36,232 nt of DNA from Actinomycetospora chibensis. Its GTDB lineage: Bacteria; Actinomycetota; Actinomycetes; Mycobacteriales; Pseudonocardiaceae. This document shows, in pieces, positions 9,074 through 17,149 of this stretch. The position numbers were made by a program, and so were the translations under genes. The stretch is taken from contig NZ_JAQZAM010000035.1 of the NCBI RefSeq assembly GCF_028737215.1, forward strand, positions 1-36,232. The letters are read 5' to 3'. The notes under the pieces are model-generated. The model had not been told where the DNA came from, did not search any database, and worked only from the letters and a program-made list of their open reading frames with translations. The stretch's first letter is position 1, and every line of letters starts with the position of its first letter.

Positions 9074-9829
9074 TCATCCTCCTAGGTGGCCGACTCCTGC
9101 GTCGGCGAGGCCGGTGACCAGTCCGCGGTCCTCGGCCAGTTCCTGCAGGCGTGCGAGCACGCCGTCGATGTCCAGTGTCGAGGTGTCGACCTCGACCGCG
9201 TCCTCCGCGGGGCGCAGCGGGGACGCCGTGCGGGAGGAGTCGAGCCGGTCGCGCCGGGCGAGGTCGGCCTGCGTGTCCGCTGCTCCGGCCCGTCCGGCGG
9301 CGGTGTTCTCCGCGTCGCGCCGGCCCGCGCGGACCAGCTCGGAGGCGGTGAGGAACACCTTCAGGCCGGCGTCCGGCGTCACGACGGTGCCGATGTCGCG
9401 GCCCTCGACGACGATCCCGCCGCCGTCCTCCACGATCTCGTCGACGATCCGCCGCTGCTCGTCCACCAGGTGCTGGCGGACGGCCGTCAGCGCGGAGACC
9501 GCGGACACCGCCGCGGTCACCTCGGTGCCCCGGATCTCGGCGTCCACGTCCTCGCCGTCGAGGCGCACGCGCGGCTCGGCGGGGTCGGTCGAGAGCTCCA
9601 CCCGGGCCCCGAGCGCCACGGCGACCACGTCGTCGTTGCCCTCGGCGGTCGTCTTCGCGACGTCGAGCGGGACGTCGGAGCGCAGCACCGCGAGCGTCGC
9701 CGCCCGGTACATCGCGCCGGTGTCGAGGTAGCGCGCGTCCAGGCGCATCGCCAGCCCCCGTGCGGTGGTCGACTTGCCCGTGCCGGAGGGGCCGTCGACG
9801 GCCACCACCCCGCGCAGCATCCCGTGCAT
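9074..9829 (-). CDS. cmk: Cytidylate kinase
   Basis: About 251 residues. CMP/dCMP kinase transfers the gamma phosphate of ATP to CMP or dCMP. It shows the P-loop GPSGTGKST near the N-terminus, [14 protein letters not shown] (nucleoside-monophosphate binding), [11 protein letters not shown], and the lid region RAGRRDAE...[12 protein letters not shown] at 9829 is chosen because GGGAGG sits 9 bases upstream; an ATG at 9859 would add ten residues with no ribosome site, and ATG at 9820 is also possible. Downstream of rluB and upstream of der, with the stop TGA one base before the der GTG. Confidence 0.97.
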   Translation of the reverse strand: MHGMLRGVVAVDGPSGTGKSTTARGLAMRLDARYLDTGAMYRAATLAVLRSDVPLDVAKTTAEGNDDVVAVALGARVELSTDPAEPRVRLDGEDVDAEIRGTEVTAAVSAVSALTAVRQHLVDEQRRIVDEIVEDGGGIVVEGRDIGTVVTPDAGLKVFLTASELVRAGRRDAENTAAGRAGAADTQADLARRDRLDSSRTASPLRPAEDAVEVDTSTLDIDGVLARLQELAEDRGLVTGLADAGVGHLGG

Positions 9830-9879
9830 GCCGTCCCGCCTCCCGAACGTCGCCCGCATCCCGTTCGGAAGTTCATTGT

Positions 9880-9896
9880 GCCCTGCGGTGCAGGGC
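9880..9896 (-). terminator. Weak hairpin between rluB and cmk
   Basis: GCCCTGC and GCAGGGC form a 7-bp stem with a 3-base loop in the 111-bp gap between rluB and cmk. There is no T-run after it, so it may be an attenuator, a processing site or a chance palindrome in GC-rich DNA. Confidence 0.3.
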
Positions 9897-9940
9897 CCTG
9901 TCCGGTGCGGGTGGGGGCGATCTCCTCCGGGCCCGAGGAG

Positions 9941-10693
9941 CTACAGGCCCACGGCCCGGTACAGCGCGCCCACCTCGTCGCGCCCCAGCTTGCGCAGGGT
10001 GCCCGGGCGCTGCTCGCCGAGGCGGACGTCGCCCACCGCGGTGCGCACGAGGCGCTGCACGGGCTTGTCGACGGCCTCGAGCATGCGGCGCACGATGTGC
10101 TTGCGGCCCTCGTGCAGCACGACCTCGACCATGACGCGTGCACCGTCACGGTCGATCACCTTGAAGCTGTCGACGGCCGCGGGGCCGTCGTCGAGCTCGA
10201 CGCCGGCGCGCAGCTGGCGGCCCAGGTCCTTCGGGATCGGGGCGCGGACCTCGGCGAGGTAGGTCTTGGGCACCTCGTAGGACGGGTGCATCAGGCGGTT
10301 GGCCAGCTCGCCGTCGTTGGTCAGCAGCAGCAGGCCTTCGGTGGCCGCGTCGAGGCGCCCGACGTGGAACAGCCGCTGCCCCTCGGACTTCTCCAGGATG
10401 ACGTCGCCGACGCAGCGGCGACCCTGGTCGTCCCACATCGTCGAGAGCATCCCCTCGGGCTTGTTCAGCGCGAAGTGGACTGTCTCGTGGTCGGTGACGA
10501 TGCGGTCGCCGTCGACGTGGATCACGGAGCGGTCGGGGTCGACGCGCAGCCCCATCTCCTTGACGACCTTGCCGTCGACCTCGACGCGGCCCTGCCGCAT
10601 GAGGATCTCCGCCTGTCGCCGCGAGGCGACACCCGCCTCGGCCAGTACCTTCTGCAGGCGGATCCCCTCACCGCCCTCGCCCGACTCGCCCAC
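9941..10693 (-). CDS. rluB: 23S rRNA pseudouridine synthase, RluB/RsuA family
   Basis: About 250 residues. An S4 RNA-binding domain comes first (RLQKVLAEAGVASRRQAEILMRQGRVEVDG), then the RsuA/RluB catalytic domain with HVGRLDAATEGLLLLTNDG, where Asp of GRLD is the catalytic residue, and later EGRKHIVRRM. It isomerises a uridine in 23S rRNA; the context scpB...rluB-cmk-der supports the RluB-like actinobacterial member (Rv1711). GTG at 10693 is used: it follows AGGGGAG by 4 bases and leaves a short Gly/Glu-rich leader before the S4 domain, whereas the frame stays open to 10771 without a better site. Confidence 0.94.
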   Translation of the reverse strand: MGESGEGGEGIRLQKVLAEAGVASRRQAEILMRQGRVEVDGKVVKEMGLRVDPDRSVIHVDGDRIVTDHETVHFALNKPEGMLSTMWDDQGRRCVGDVILEKSEGQRLFHVGRLDAATEGLLLLTNDGELANRLMHPSYEVPKTYLAEVRAPIPKDLGRQLRAGVELDDGPAAVDSFKVIDRDGARVMVEVVLHEGRKHIVRRMLEAVDKPVQRLVRTAVGDVRLGEQRPGTLRKLGRDEVGALYRAVGL

Positions 10694-10725
10694 ACCACTC
10701 CCCTGCTCGATCAGTCCTCCAGCGT

Positions 10726-10764
10726 ACGCAGGCCTGCTCGTCACATCTGCGGCGCGGCCTGCGT
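10726..10764. promoter_or_regulatory. Inverted repeat in the rluB / unknown-gene divergent region
   Basis: ACGCAGGCC (10726-10734) and GGCCTGCGT (10756-10764) are perfect 9-bp inverted arms with a 21-bp spacer, central in the 125-bp divergent gap. It may be an operator; no matching regulator gene is adjacent. Confidence 0.35.
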
Positions 10765-10818
10765 CTACCACTCAGGACCCCAGTGCCGACGTCTCAGGCG
10801 CAGACCCGAGGAGGAGCC

Positions 10819-11250
10819 GTGCTCGGACGCAAGACCTTCACCCGCGACGAGATCGACCAGGCGCGCAAGGCCGTCGCCACCCAGCTGGCCGCGCTGCGGG
10901 CGCACGACGACCCGGAGCTCGGCAACGTCGTGCTCCTCGCGCTCGACCGGCGCTTCGTGCACCGCGTGCGACCCGTCTCGGGCAAGGACACCAACCCGGT
11001 CACCGAGCTCGAGCTGGTGGCCGAGTCGCTCGTCGAGCACGAGGGCGTGTTCACGACGAACAAGGCGATCACGTACGTCGTCGACCGCTCGGTGCTGGGG
11101 CTGCGCGACGGCGACCGCATCGCGCCGGACGCCGACGCCGTCGAGCGCCTGGCGCACGCGTTCCTCGCCGAACTCGAGGTGCGGTTCCTCGAGACCCCTA
11201 GCGAACCCCCTCCCACACCGCCTGCTCCGGACCGTCGGGGGCGTCGGTGA
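10819..11250 (+). CDS. Conserved hypothetical protein, 143 residues
   Basis: I do not recognise a named family. From GTG 10819 (GAGGAG 2 bases upstream) it reads MLGRKTFTRDEIDQARKAV..., a helical N-terminus followed by mixed alpha/beta sequence with VVLLALDRRFVHRVRP and a long helix near residues 110-130. There is no signal peptide or membrane segment. The last ~17 residues are Pro/Arg-rich ([14 protein letters not shown]) and lie in the 53 bp that overlap, tail to tail, the end of the carboxylesterase gene, so this tail may be a recent extension. Codon use is normal for the window. It is divergent from rluB. A start at 10783 is open but lacks a ribosome site. Confidence 0.75.
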   Translation: MLGRKTFTRDEIDQARKAVATQLAALRAHDDPELGNVVLLALDRRFVHRVRPVSGKDTNPVTELELVAESLVEHEGVFTTNKAITYVVDRSVLGLRDGDRIAPDADAVERLAHAFLAELEVRFLETPSEPPPTPPAPDRRGRR

Positions 11251-12682
11251 GGTCGTCCTCGGTGTCGAAGATGCGTGTCGCCGCGGGGTACTGCGGCCAG
11301 CCGGGGTCGCCGTCGCGGGCGAAGGCCACCCAGGCCGTGCGCATCCGCGTCGCGAGGGCCCGGGTCTCGTCGGTGTCGGGTACCGCGAGCGCGGCGGTGT
11401 CGGCCCGTCCCACGGTGTCGAAGACGAACGGGAGCTCCATCGCGTGGCTCGCGCCGAGGCGCCCGTCGTGTCCCGGCGAGCGCCAGTCGAAGCGGTACCG
11501 CCAGGTCGATCCGGTGTGCGCGTCGGCGAGCCGGCGGGTCGGGACGCCGAACATCCAGTCGGTGCCCACGGCGTCGGCCACCTCGGCGGGCGTCGCACCC
11601 CGTCCCGCGGAGCGGTAGGCCGCGACGACGTCGGCCGGGTCGGGGTGCAGGCGCGCGACCGCGGCGAGCAGGGCGTCCTCGTCGGGCGCGGGGACCCCGA
11701 GCACGTCGAAGACCATGCGGTAGAGCGCCATCTCCTCGGCGTTGCTGCCCACCAGCAGGTCGACCTCGGCCGCGGCGCCGGCGGCGACCGCGTCGACCGG
11801 CTGCCGGTCCAGCAGCTCGCCGTCGAGCACCGGACCGAGCGGCGCGAGACCCATCAAGGGGTCGCGTCGCCCCTCGACGGCGAGGTCGGGCGGGTACGCG
11901 GCGAGGCGCCCGACCGCCGCGACGAGACCCTCGTCCGGGACGTCGACGAGGTCTGCAGGCGCGACGCCGAGGTCGGCGGCGAGCGCGGCGGTGGTCACCG
12001 CGGCCTGCTCGCGCTCGAGGACGTGCGATCCCCCGCCGCTCTGCACGATCGCGCGCCGCACGAGGCCCGGCGGCGCGGCGGCGAGGAGGTCGGCGACGCT
12101 CAGCGCGCCCGCGGACTCGCCGAACACCGTGATCCGGTCGGCGTCGCCGCCGAACGCCGCGGCGTTGGCGTGCACCCAGGCCAGCGCGGCGATCTGGTCG
12201 TGGAGCCCGCGGTTCGCGAGCACGCCAGGGAGGTCGGCGAAGCCGGGGACACCGAGCCGATAGTTCACGGTGATCACCACCGCGCCCTCGCGCGCCAGGG
12301 CGCTCCCGTCGTAGACCGTCGCCCGCGAGGCGCCGCCGACGAAGGCCCCGCCGTGCAGGAAGACGAGGACCGGCAGCCGGTCGGCGGTGTCCGGGGTGCG
12401 GACGTCGGCGGTGAGGTAGTCCGAGCCCGGGATCCAGCCCGGCCCGGTGACCGGGCTCAGCGCGGGCATGCCGGGGCGGTCGGTGGGCAGCTGCGGGGCC
12501 GTCGGACCCGGGGCGGTCGCGTCCCGCTCCCCGTCCCACACGGCGGGCTCGGGGCGCGCGAAACGGAGAGGACCCACGGGCGCCGCGGCGTAGGGCACCC
12601 CGAGGAAGCTCGCCACCCCGTCGTCGATGCTGCCGCGGATCGCGCCACCGGTGGTCTTGCGGAGTTCCTGCACGGACCCCAC
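11198..12682 (-). CDS. Type-B carboxylesterase/lipase family protein
   Basis: 494 residues, alpha/beta hydrolase of the cholinesterase-like type. Visible are the oxyanion-hole HGGAF (from residue 110), the nucleophile elbow FGESAGALS (Ser190), and late GASHAMELPFVF, whose His completes the triad with an upstream acidic residue. No signal peptide is seen, so it is probably cytoplasmic, cleaving carboxylic esters; p-nitrobenzyl esterase and para-hydroxybenzoate ester hydrolases are relatives. It starts at GTG 12682 with a poor ribosome site (GTG at 12673 is an alternative) and lies 19 bases downstream of scpB on the same strand. With its convergent neighbour it splits the usual scpB-rluB adjacency. 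Substrate unknown. Confidence 0.88.
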   Translation of the reverse strand: MGSVQELRKTTGGAIRGSIDDGVASFLGVPYAAAPVGPLRFARPEPAVWDGERDATAPGPTAPQLPTDRPGMPALSPVTGPGWIPGSDYLTADVRTPDTADRLPVLVFLHGGAFVGGASRATVYDGSALAREGAVVITVNYRLGVPGFADLPGVLANRGLHDQIAALAWVHANAAAFGGDADRITVFGESAGALSVADLLAAAPPGLVRRAIVQSGGGSHVLEREQAAVTTAALAADLGVAPADLVDVPDEGLVAAVGRLAAYPPDLAVEGRRDPLMGLAPLGPVLDGELLDRQPVDAVAAGAAAEVDLLVGSNAEEMALYRMVFDVLGVPAPDEDALLAAVARLHPDPADVVAAYRSAGRGATPAEVADAVGTDWMFGVPTRRLADAHTGSTWRYRFDWRSPGHDGRLGASHAMELPFVFDTVGRADTAALAVPDTDETRALATRMRTAWVAFARDGDPGWPQYPAATRIFDTEDDLTDAPDGPEQAVWEGVR

Positions 12683-12701
12683 GTTCCCGGCACACCGAGA
12701 A

Positions 12702-13274
12702 CTACTCGTCGATGTCGTCCACGTCGGGCAGGAGCGGGGCGATCGGCGGGAGGTCGTCGACGGAGTCCAGGCCCAGGCGCTCGAGGAAGAGCTCGGTGGT
12801 GCGGTAGAGCGTCCCGCCCCCCGCGCCGTCCGTCCCCGCCTCGGTGATCAGCCCGCGGGCGGCCAGCGTGCGCATGACCCCGTCGACGTTCACCCCGCGC
12901 ACCGCCGCGACCCGGGAGCGCGTCACCGGCTGGCGGTAGGCGACGACGGCGAGCGTCTCGAGCGCCGCGCGCGTCAGGCGGGTGCGCTGCCCGTCGAGGA
13001 CGAAGCGCTCGACGTACGGGGCGAAGCGGTCGCGGCTGTAGAGACGCCAGCCCTCGCCGGTCGCGCGCAGCTCCATCCCGCGCCCGCGCTCGGTGTACTC
13101 GGCGGCGAGCCCCTCGAGGGCGCTCCGCACCCGTGGGATCGGCTGGCCGAGGACGTCGGCGAGCTGGTCGGTCGGGGCCGGGGTGTCGACGACGAGCAGC
13201 ACCGCCTCCAGCGCCGCGAGGAGCTCCTCGTCCGACGCCAGGGCCTCCTCGATCTCCTCGAGAGGATCCGTCAC
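12702..13274 (-). CDS. scpB: Segregation and condensation protein B
   Basis: 190 residues with the tandem winged-helix ScpB (kleisin-associated, Kite) pattern: LEAVLLVVDTPAPTDQLADVLG at the start and TRAALETLAVVAYRQPVTRSRVAAVRGVNVDGVMRTL in the second domain. ScpB dimers bind ScpA and SMC to build the bacterial condensin. Its GTG start overlaps the scpA stop by 4 bases (GTGA), implying coupled translation and a set protein ratio. The acidic C-terminus (DVDDIDE) is usual. Confidence 0.96.
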   Translation of the reverse strand: MTDPLEEIEEALASDEELLAALEAVLLVVDTPAPTDQLADVLGQPIPRVRSALEGLAAEYTERGRGMELRATGEGWRLYSRDRFAPYVERFVLDGQRTRLTRAALETLAVVAYRQPVTRSRVAAVRGVNVDGVMRTLAARGLITEAGTDGAGGGTLYRTTELFLERLGLDSVDDLPPIAPLLPDVDDIDE

Positions 13275-14092
13275 TCGTCCTCCTCGTCGACGAGACCGGC
13301 GCTGCCCGCGTCACCACCCGGCGCCCAGCGCACCCGCAGCTCGGCGAACGCCTCGGGCTGGTCGAGCGCGACGTCCCGGGAGCGGTACATCTCCAGCACG
13401 GCGAGGAAGCGTCCCACGACCTCGATGCCGTGCTCGCAGTCCTCGACGAGCTCGGCGAACGTGGCCGTGCCCCGCCGGCGCAGGCGGCCCGAGAGGATCT
13501 CGACCTGCTCGGGTACCGAGACCGTCGACGCGTGCAGGTGGTCGAGCCCCACGGTCGGCGGCGGGACCGGGCGGAAGACCGCGGCGGCCAGCTCCGCGAA
13601 GCCGTCGGCGTCGACACCCAGCTGGACCGGCGGGAGCAGCTCGGCGTAGCGGGGCTCGAGCGTCACCGCCCGCGGGTAGCGCATGCGCGCCGCGCCCTCG
13701 AGCTCGCGGAACAGCGCCGCCACCTGCTGGTAGGCGCGGTACTGCAGCAGGCGCGCGAACAGCACGTCGCGGGCCTCGAGCAGGGCGAGGTCCTCCTCGT
13801 CCTCCACCTCCGCCTGCGGGAGCAGGCGCGCGGCCTTGAGGTCGAGCAGGGTCGCCGCAACGACGAGGAAACCCGTGGTCTCCTCGAGGTCGGCGTCGTC
13901 GCCCAGGGCGGCGGTGTAGGCGATGAAGTCGTCGGTGACGCGGCTCAGGGCCACTTCCGTCACGTCGAGCTCGTGGCGCCCGATCAGCTGGAGAAGCAGG
14001 TCGAACGGGCCGGTGAAGTTGTGCAGGCTGACGTGGAAGCGACTGCGCTCGACGGTCCGGGGGGCCTGCGGCGCTTCGGGAGCCAGCGTCAC
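13271..14092 (-). CDS. scpA: Segregation and condensation protein A (kleisin)
   Basis: 273 residues. ScpA is the kleisin that bridges the SMC heads. The N-terminus has FHVSLHNFTGPFDLLLQLIGRHELDVTEVAL, the family signature, then FLVVAATLLDLKAARLLP; the C-terminal winged helix includes TATFAELVEDCEHGIEVVGRFLAVLEMYR. GTG 14092 overlaps the parA stop by 4 bases and its own stop overlaps scpB by 4 bases, so parA-scpA-scpB is translated as one coupled series. Confidence 0.96.
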   Translation of the reverse strand: MTLAPEAPQAPRTVERSRFHVSLHNFTGPFDLLLQLIGRHELDVTEVALSRVTDDFIAYTAALGDDADLEETTGFLVVAATLLDLKAARLLPQAEVEDEEDLALLEARDVLFARLLQYRAYQQVAALFRELEGAARMRYPRAVTLEPRYAELLPPVQLGVDADGFAELAAAVFRPVPPPTVGLDHLHASTVSVPEQVEILSGRLRRRGTATFAELVEDCEHGIEVVGRFLAVLEMYRSRDVALDQPEAFAELRVRWAPGGDAGSAGLVDEEDE

Positions 14093-15027
14093 CGGGCGAT
14101 GACCTCACGCGCGAGGGCACGGTAGGCCTCGGCGCCGGCGGACTTCGTGGCCCAGCGCGTGATCGGTTCCCCGGCGACGGTGGTCTCCGGGAAGCGCACC
14201 GTCCGGTTGATGACGGCGTCGAACACGAGCTCGCCGAAAGCCTCCACGACCCGCGTCATCACCTCGCGGGTGTGCAGCGTGCGGGGGTCGTACATGGTGG
14301 CCAGGATGCCGGTGATCTCGAGCTTGGGGTTCAGCCGGTCCTGCACCTTCTCGATCGTGTCCATGAGCAGGGCCACGCCGCGGAGGCTGAAGAACTCGCA
14401 CTCCAGCGGGATCAGCACGCCGTCGGCGCAGGCCAGGGCGTTGACGGTGAGCAGTCCGAGCGAGGGCTGGCAGTCGACGAGGACGTAGTCGTAGCGGTCG
14501 AGCACCGGGGCGAGGCAGCGCCCGAGGGTCTGCTCCCGGCCGACCTCGGTGACCAGCTGGACCTCCGCCGCGGAGAGGTCGATGTTCGACGGCAGCAGGT
14601 CCATCCCGTCGACCGACGTCGGCATGATGACCTCGTCGATCGTGGTCTTCCGCTCGACGATGAGGTTGTAGATGGTCTGGTCGAGCTGGTGCGGCTGGAC
14701 GCCGAGACCGACCGACAGCGCGCCCTGCGGGTCGAAGTCGACGAGCAGCACCCGGCGCCCGTACTCGGCGAGCGCCGCGCCGAGGTTGATCGTCGACGTC
14801 GTCTTGCCGACGCCGCCCTTCTGGTTGCACATCGCGAGGACCGTCGCCGGTCCGTGGCCGTCGAGGGGACCCGGGACGGGCACCGCGCGTCGCGGGCGGC
14901 CGGGCGGGACCTCGTCCACGGTCTCCTTCACCGGCCCGGGGGCCACGGTTTCTGCGGGTTCAGCGGGTTCAGCGGGTGCTGGGGCGTCGGGATCGGGTGA
15001 CCAGAGGACCGCCTGTGGGTTCCCCAT
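14089..15027 (-). CDS. ParA-family ATPase coupled to scpAB
   Basis: 312 residues. A deviant Walker A (CNQKGGVGKTT, residues 67-77, signature Lys70), VDFDPQGAL, and VLVDCQPSLGLLT mark a ParA/Soj/MinD-type ATPase. A ~58-residue Pro/Ala-rich leader precedes the ATPase. There is no parB beside it; in mycobacteria the equivalent gene (Rv1708) also sits before scpA and is distinct from the oriC parA. ATG 15027 has GGGAGGGG upstream. Its role probably lies in chromosome organisation or placing the condensin, inferred from context only. Confidence 0.92.
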   Translation of the reverse strand: MGNPQAVLWSPDPDAPAPAEPAEPAETVAPGPVKETVDEVPPGRPRRAVPVPGPLDGHGPATVLAMCNQKGGVGKTTSTINLGAALAEYGRRVLLVDFDPQGALSVGLGVQPHQLDQTIYNLIVERKTTIDEVIMPTSVDGMDLLPSNIDLSAAEVQLVTEVGREQTLGRCLAPVLDRYDYVLVDCQPSLGLLTVNALACADGVLIPLECEFFSLRGVALLMDTIEKVQDRLNPKLEITGILATMYDPRTLHTREVMTRVVEAFGELVFDAVINRTVRFPETTVAGEPITRWATKSAGAEAYRALAREVIAR

Positions 15028-15200
15028 CGCGGTGCCCCTCCCTCGCGTGCCCGGTCGAGTACTCGTGCGATCAGCCTAGGAGGCGCCACGTGCGTGTCCG
15101 TGCGCGACTCGCCGGGGTATCGGCGGCTTCACCGGACTGTCACCCGGCGCGACGAGAGCAGCCCGATCTGTTGCGATCTCCCGGTGACCGGAAGCGGCCC

Positions 15201-15229
15201 GTGACGCCTCGTGTGACGCCTCACATACT
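15201..15229 (+). promoter_or_regulatory. Candidate promoter for the MFS transporter
   Basis: GTGACG (15201-15206) and CATACT (15224-15229) are separated by 17 bp and resemble -35 and -10 boxes, ending 35 bases before the ATG. A second GTGACGCC copy (15213-15220) lies within the spacer, so a repeat-binding regulator could act here. Confidence 0.4.
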
Positions 15230-15264
15230 GTCCGCCACCAACCACCCCCACGAGGACGTGCGTG

Positions 15265-16521
15265 ATGACGACCGAGCCCCGAGCCGCCACCAGCGGCTCC
15301 ACCGCCCGCGACGCCGCCACCGGGTGGGTACGCCCGCTCTGCTGGACCGCGGTCGCCCTGGAGGGCTTCGACCTCGTCGTGCTCGGCGTGGTCATGCCCG
15401 TGCTGCTCCGGGACCCCACCTGGGACCTCGACCCCGCCGGCGCCTCGGTGGTCGTCACCGTCGGCCTGCTCGGCGTCATGGTCGGCGCGCTCGCCGTGGG
15501 CCCGATCGCCGACGTGGTCGGCCGCCGGGCGACCATGATCGGCACCGTGGCCGGGTTCTCCGTGCTCACCCTGGCCTGCGCGTTCGCCCCGAACCCCGAG
15601 GTCCTCGGCGGCCTGCGCTTCCTCGCCGGGCTCGGGCTCGGTGGCGTGCTGCCCGTGGCCCTCGCCCTGGTCGCCGAGTACGCCCCGCCCGGGCGCGGCA
15701 GCAGCTCCACGACGATCCTCATGACCGGCTACCACGTCGGCGCCGTCCTGACGGCCCTGCTCGGCATCCTGCTCATCGCCCCGTTCGGCTGGCCGGCGAT
15801 GTTCGTCGCCGGCACGGTGCCCGCGCTCATCCTCGTGCCGCTGCTCTGGGCGAAGCTCCCGGAGTCCGCCGCGTTCCTGGCCCGCCGCCAGGCCGGTGGG
15901 AGCCGGGACAGCAGCTGGCGCGCCGAGCGCCGGAACCCGCTGACCACACTGTTCCGCGACGGGTTCGCGCGCCCGACGATCGCCTTCTGGATCTCCTCGT
16001 TCATGGGCCTGCTGCTGGTCTACGGCCTCAACACCTGGCTGCCGGAGATCATGCGGTCCGCGGGCTACGAGCTGGGCGCGGCCCTCGCGCTGCTGCTCGT
16101 GCTGAACATCGGCGCCATCCTCGGGCTGCTGCTCGCGGGCACCGTGGCCAACCGGATCGGCGTGCGCCCGGCGACGATCGGCTGGTTCGCCGCCGCGACC
16201 CTGTTCCTGGCCCTGCTCTCGATCCGCCTGCCGGGGATCGGGGTGTACGTCAGCGTGCTGCTCGCGGGCATCTTCGTGTTCTCGGCCCAGGTGCTGGTGT
16301 ACGCCTACGTCTCGCAGCTCTACCCGGCCGAGGCCCGCGGGACCGCGCTCGGCACGGCCAGCGGGGTCGGGCGGCTCGGGGCCATCGCCGGCCCGATCAT
16401 CGGCGGCGCCCTGCTCCAGGCGGGCATCGCCTACCCCTGGGGCTTCTACGTCTTCGCCGTCGTCGCCGCCCTCGGCGCTCTCGGCGTGGTCCTGGTGGGT
16501 CGGGCGCCGGCACGTGCGTGA
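15265..16521 (+). CDS. MFS transporter, aromatic acid:H+ symporter (AAHS)-like
   Basis: About 418 residues with some 12 predicted membrane helices. EGFDLVVLGVVMPVLL in helix 1 and VGPIADVVGRRATMIG after helix 2 match MFS members of the AAHS/PcaK-BenK type, which import benzoate, 4-hydroxybenzoate or related acids with protons. ATG 15265 is preferred to the preceding GTG (15262) because GAGG lies 9 bases ahead. It is divergent from parA. Its stop TGA lies inside a 40-bp palindrome shared with the converging tetR gene. No aromatic catabolic genes are seen nearby, so the substrate remains a guess. Confidence 0.85.
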   Translation: MTTEPRAATSGSTARDAATGWVRPLCWTAVALEGFDLVVLGVVMPVLLRDPTWDLDPAGASVVVTVGLLGVMVGALAVGPIADVVGRRATMIGTVAGFSVLTLACAFAPNPEVLGGLRFLAGLGLGGVLPVALALVAEYAPPGRGSSSTTILMTGYHVGAVLTALLGILLIAPFGWPAMFVAGTVPALILVPLLWAKLPESAAFLARRQAGGSRDSSWRAERRNPLTTLFRDGFARPTIAFWISSFMGLLLVYGLNTWLPEIMRSAGYELGAALALLLVLNIGAILGLLLAGTVANRIGVRPATIGWFAAATLFLALLSIRLPGIGVYVSVLLAGIFVFSAQVLVYAYVSQLYPAEARGTALGTASGVGRLGAIAGPIIGGALLQAGIAYPWGFYVFAVVAALGALGVVLVGRAPARA

Positions 16522-16553
16522 TCTTCGGTGCTATAGCACCGAAGATCACGCAC
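16514..16553. repeat. 40-bp perfect palindrome, CTATAG centre (copy 1)
   Basis: Two 20-base arms are exactly complementary. The ends are GTGCGTGA and TCACGCAC and the centre is GCTATAGC. It fills the 24-bp gap between the converging MFS and tetR genes and contains both stop codons (16519-16521 and 16548-16546). It could be a two-way transcription terminator without a T-tract. A relative with the same plan lies at 18703-18742. Confidence 0.85.
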
Positions 16554-17133
16554 AGCCCGGGTCGAGGTAGCGCACGACGGCCGTCGCGATCTGGTCGGCG
16601 ACGTCGTCGGGCGGGTGCAGGGGCAGCACGAGGTGGCTGATCGTCAGCCGCGCCGCGATCTCCGCAGCTGACGACGCCGTGGCCGGGTCGAGCTCCGGGC
16701 GACGCCGGAGGAGGAAGCGGGCGGCGCGGTCGCGCGCCGCCACCACCAAGGGCTCGGCCTCGGTGGTCAGCAGCGGCAGCAGGTCCCCGGCGCCCTGGCC
16801 GGTGAGCAGCACCCGCAGGAGCGGGTCCCGGGCGACGGTGTCGAGCGTCGTGCGCACCGCGCCGGTCCAGGCGCGGTGGAGGTCGTCCTCGCCGTCGAGG
16901 GCGGCCTCGAGGTCGGCCAGGAACGCCTCGGTCCGCTGCAGCACCAGCGCCGCGGCCAGCCCCTGCTTGCTCGCGAACTCGTTGTAGAGCGTCTGGCGGC
17001 TGACACCGATGCCGTCGGCCACGTTCTGCAGCCGCAGCCCGCGCCATCCCCCGGCCACGAGCAGCTCGGCGGCCCGCTCGAGGGCCTCCTCGCGGACGAG
17101 GCCGCGGGCGCGGTCGGTGAACGAGCTTGGCAC
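16546..17133 (-). CDS. TetR-family transcriptional regulator
   Basis: 195 residues. The N-terminal helix-turn-helix is RLQNVADGIGVSRQTLYNEFASKQGLA (about residues 35-61), followed by a helical ligand domain rich in Leu/Ala. It is divergent from the P450 gene, 111 bp away, with two spaced direct repeats between them, so it probably represses the P450 and itself until a ligand binds. From memory, M. tuberculosis Rv3058c-Rv3059 (TetR/CYP136) has the same layout. The stop codon is inside the 40-bp palindrome. Confidence 0.92.
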   Translation of the reverse strand: MPSSFTDRARGLVREEALERAAELLVAGGWRGLRLQNVADGIGVSRQTLYNEFASKQGLAAALVLQRTEAFLADLEAALDGEDDLHRAWTGAVRTTLDTVARDPLLRVLLTGQGAGDLLPLLTTEAEPLVVAARDRAARFLLRRRPELDPATASSAAEIAARLTISHLVLPLHPPDDVADQIATAVVRYLDPGCA

Positions 17134-17149
17134 GGCGTCGGACGATAGC

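Noticed and set aside
5011..9117. A 1,368-codon plus-strand open frame
   Set aside because: It runs out of frame through the LuxR-type gene and then antisense to der. The product is Arg/Pro-rich with no domain, a composition artefact.
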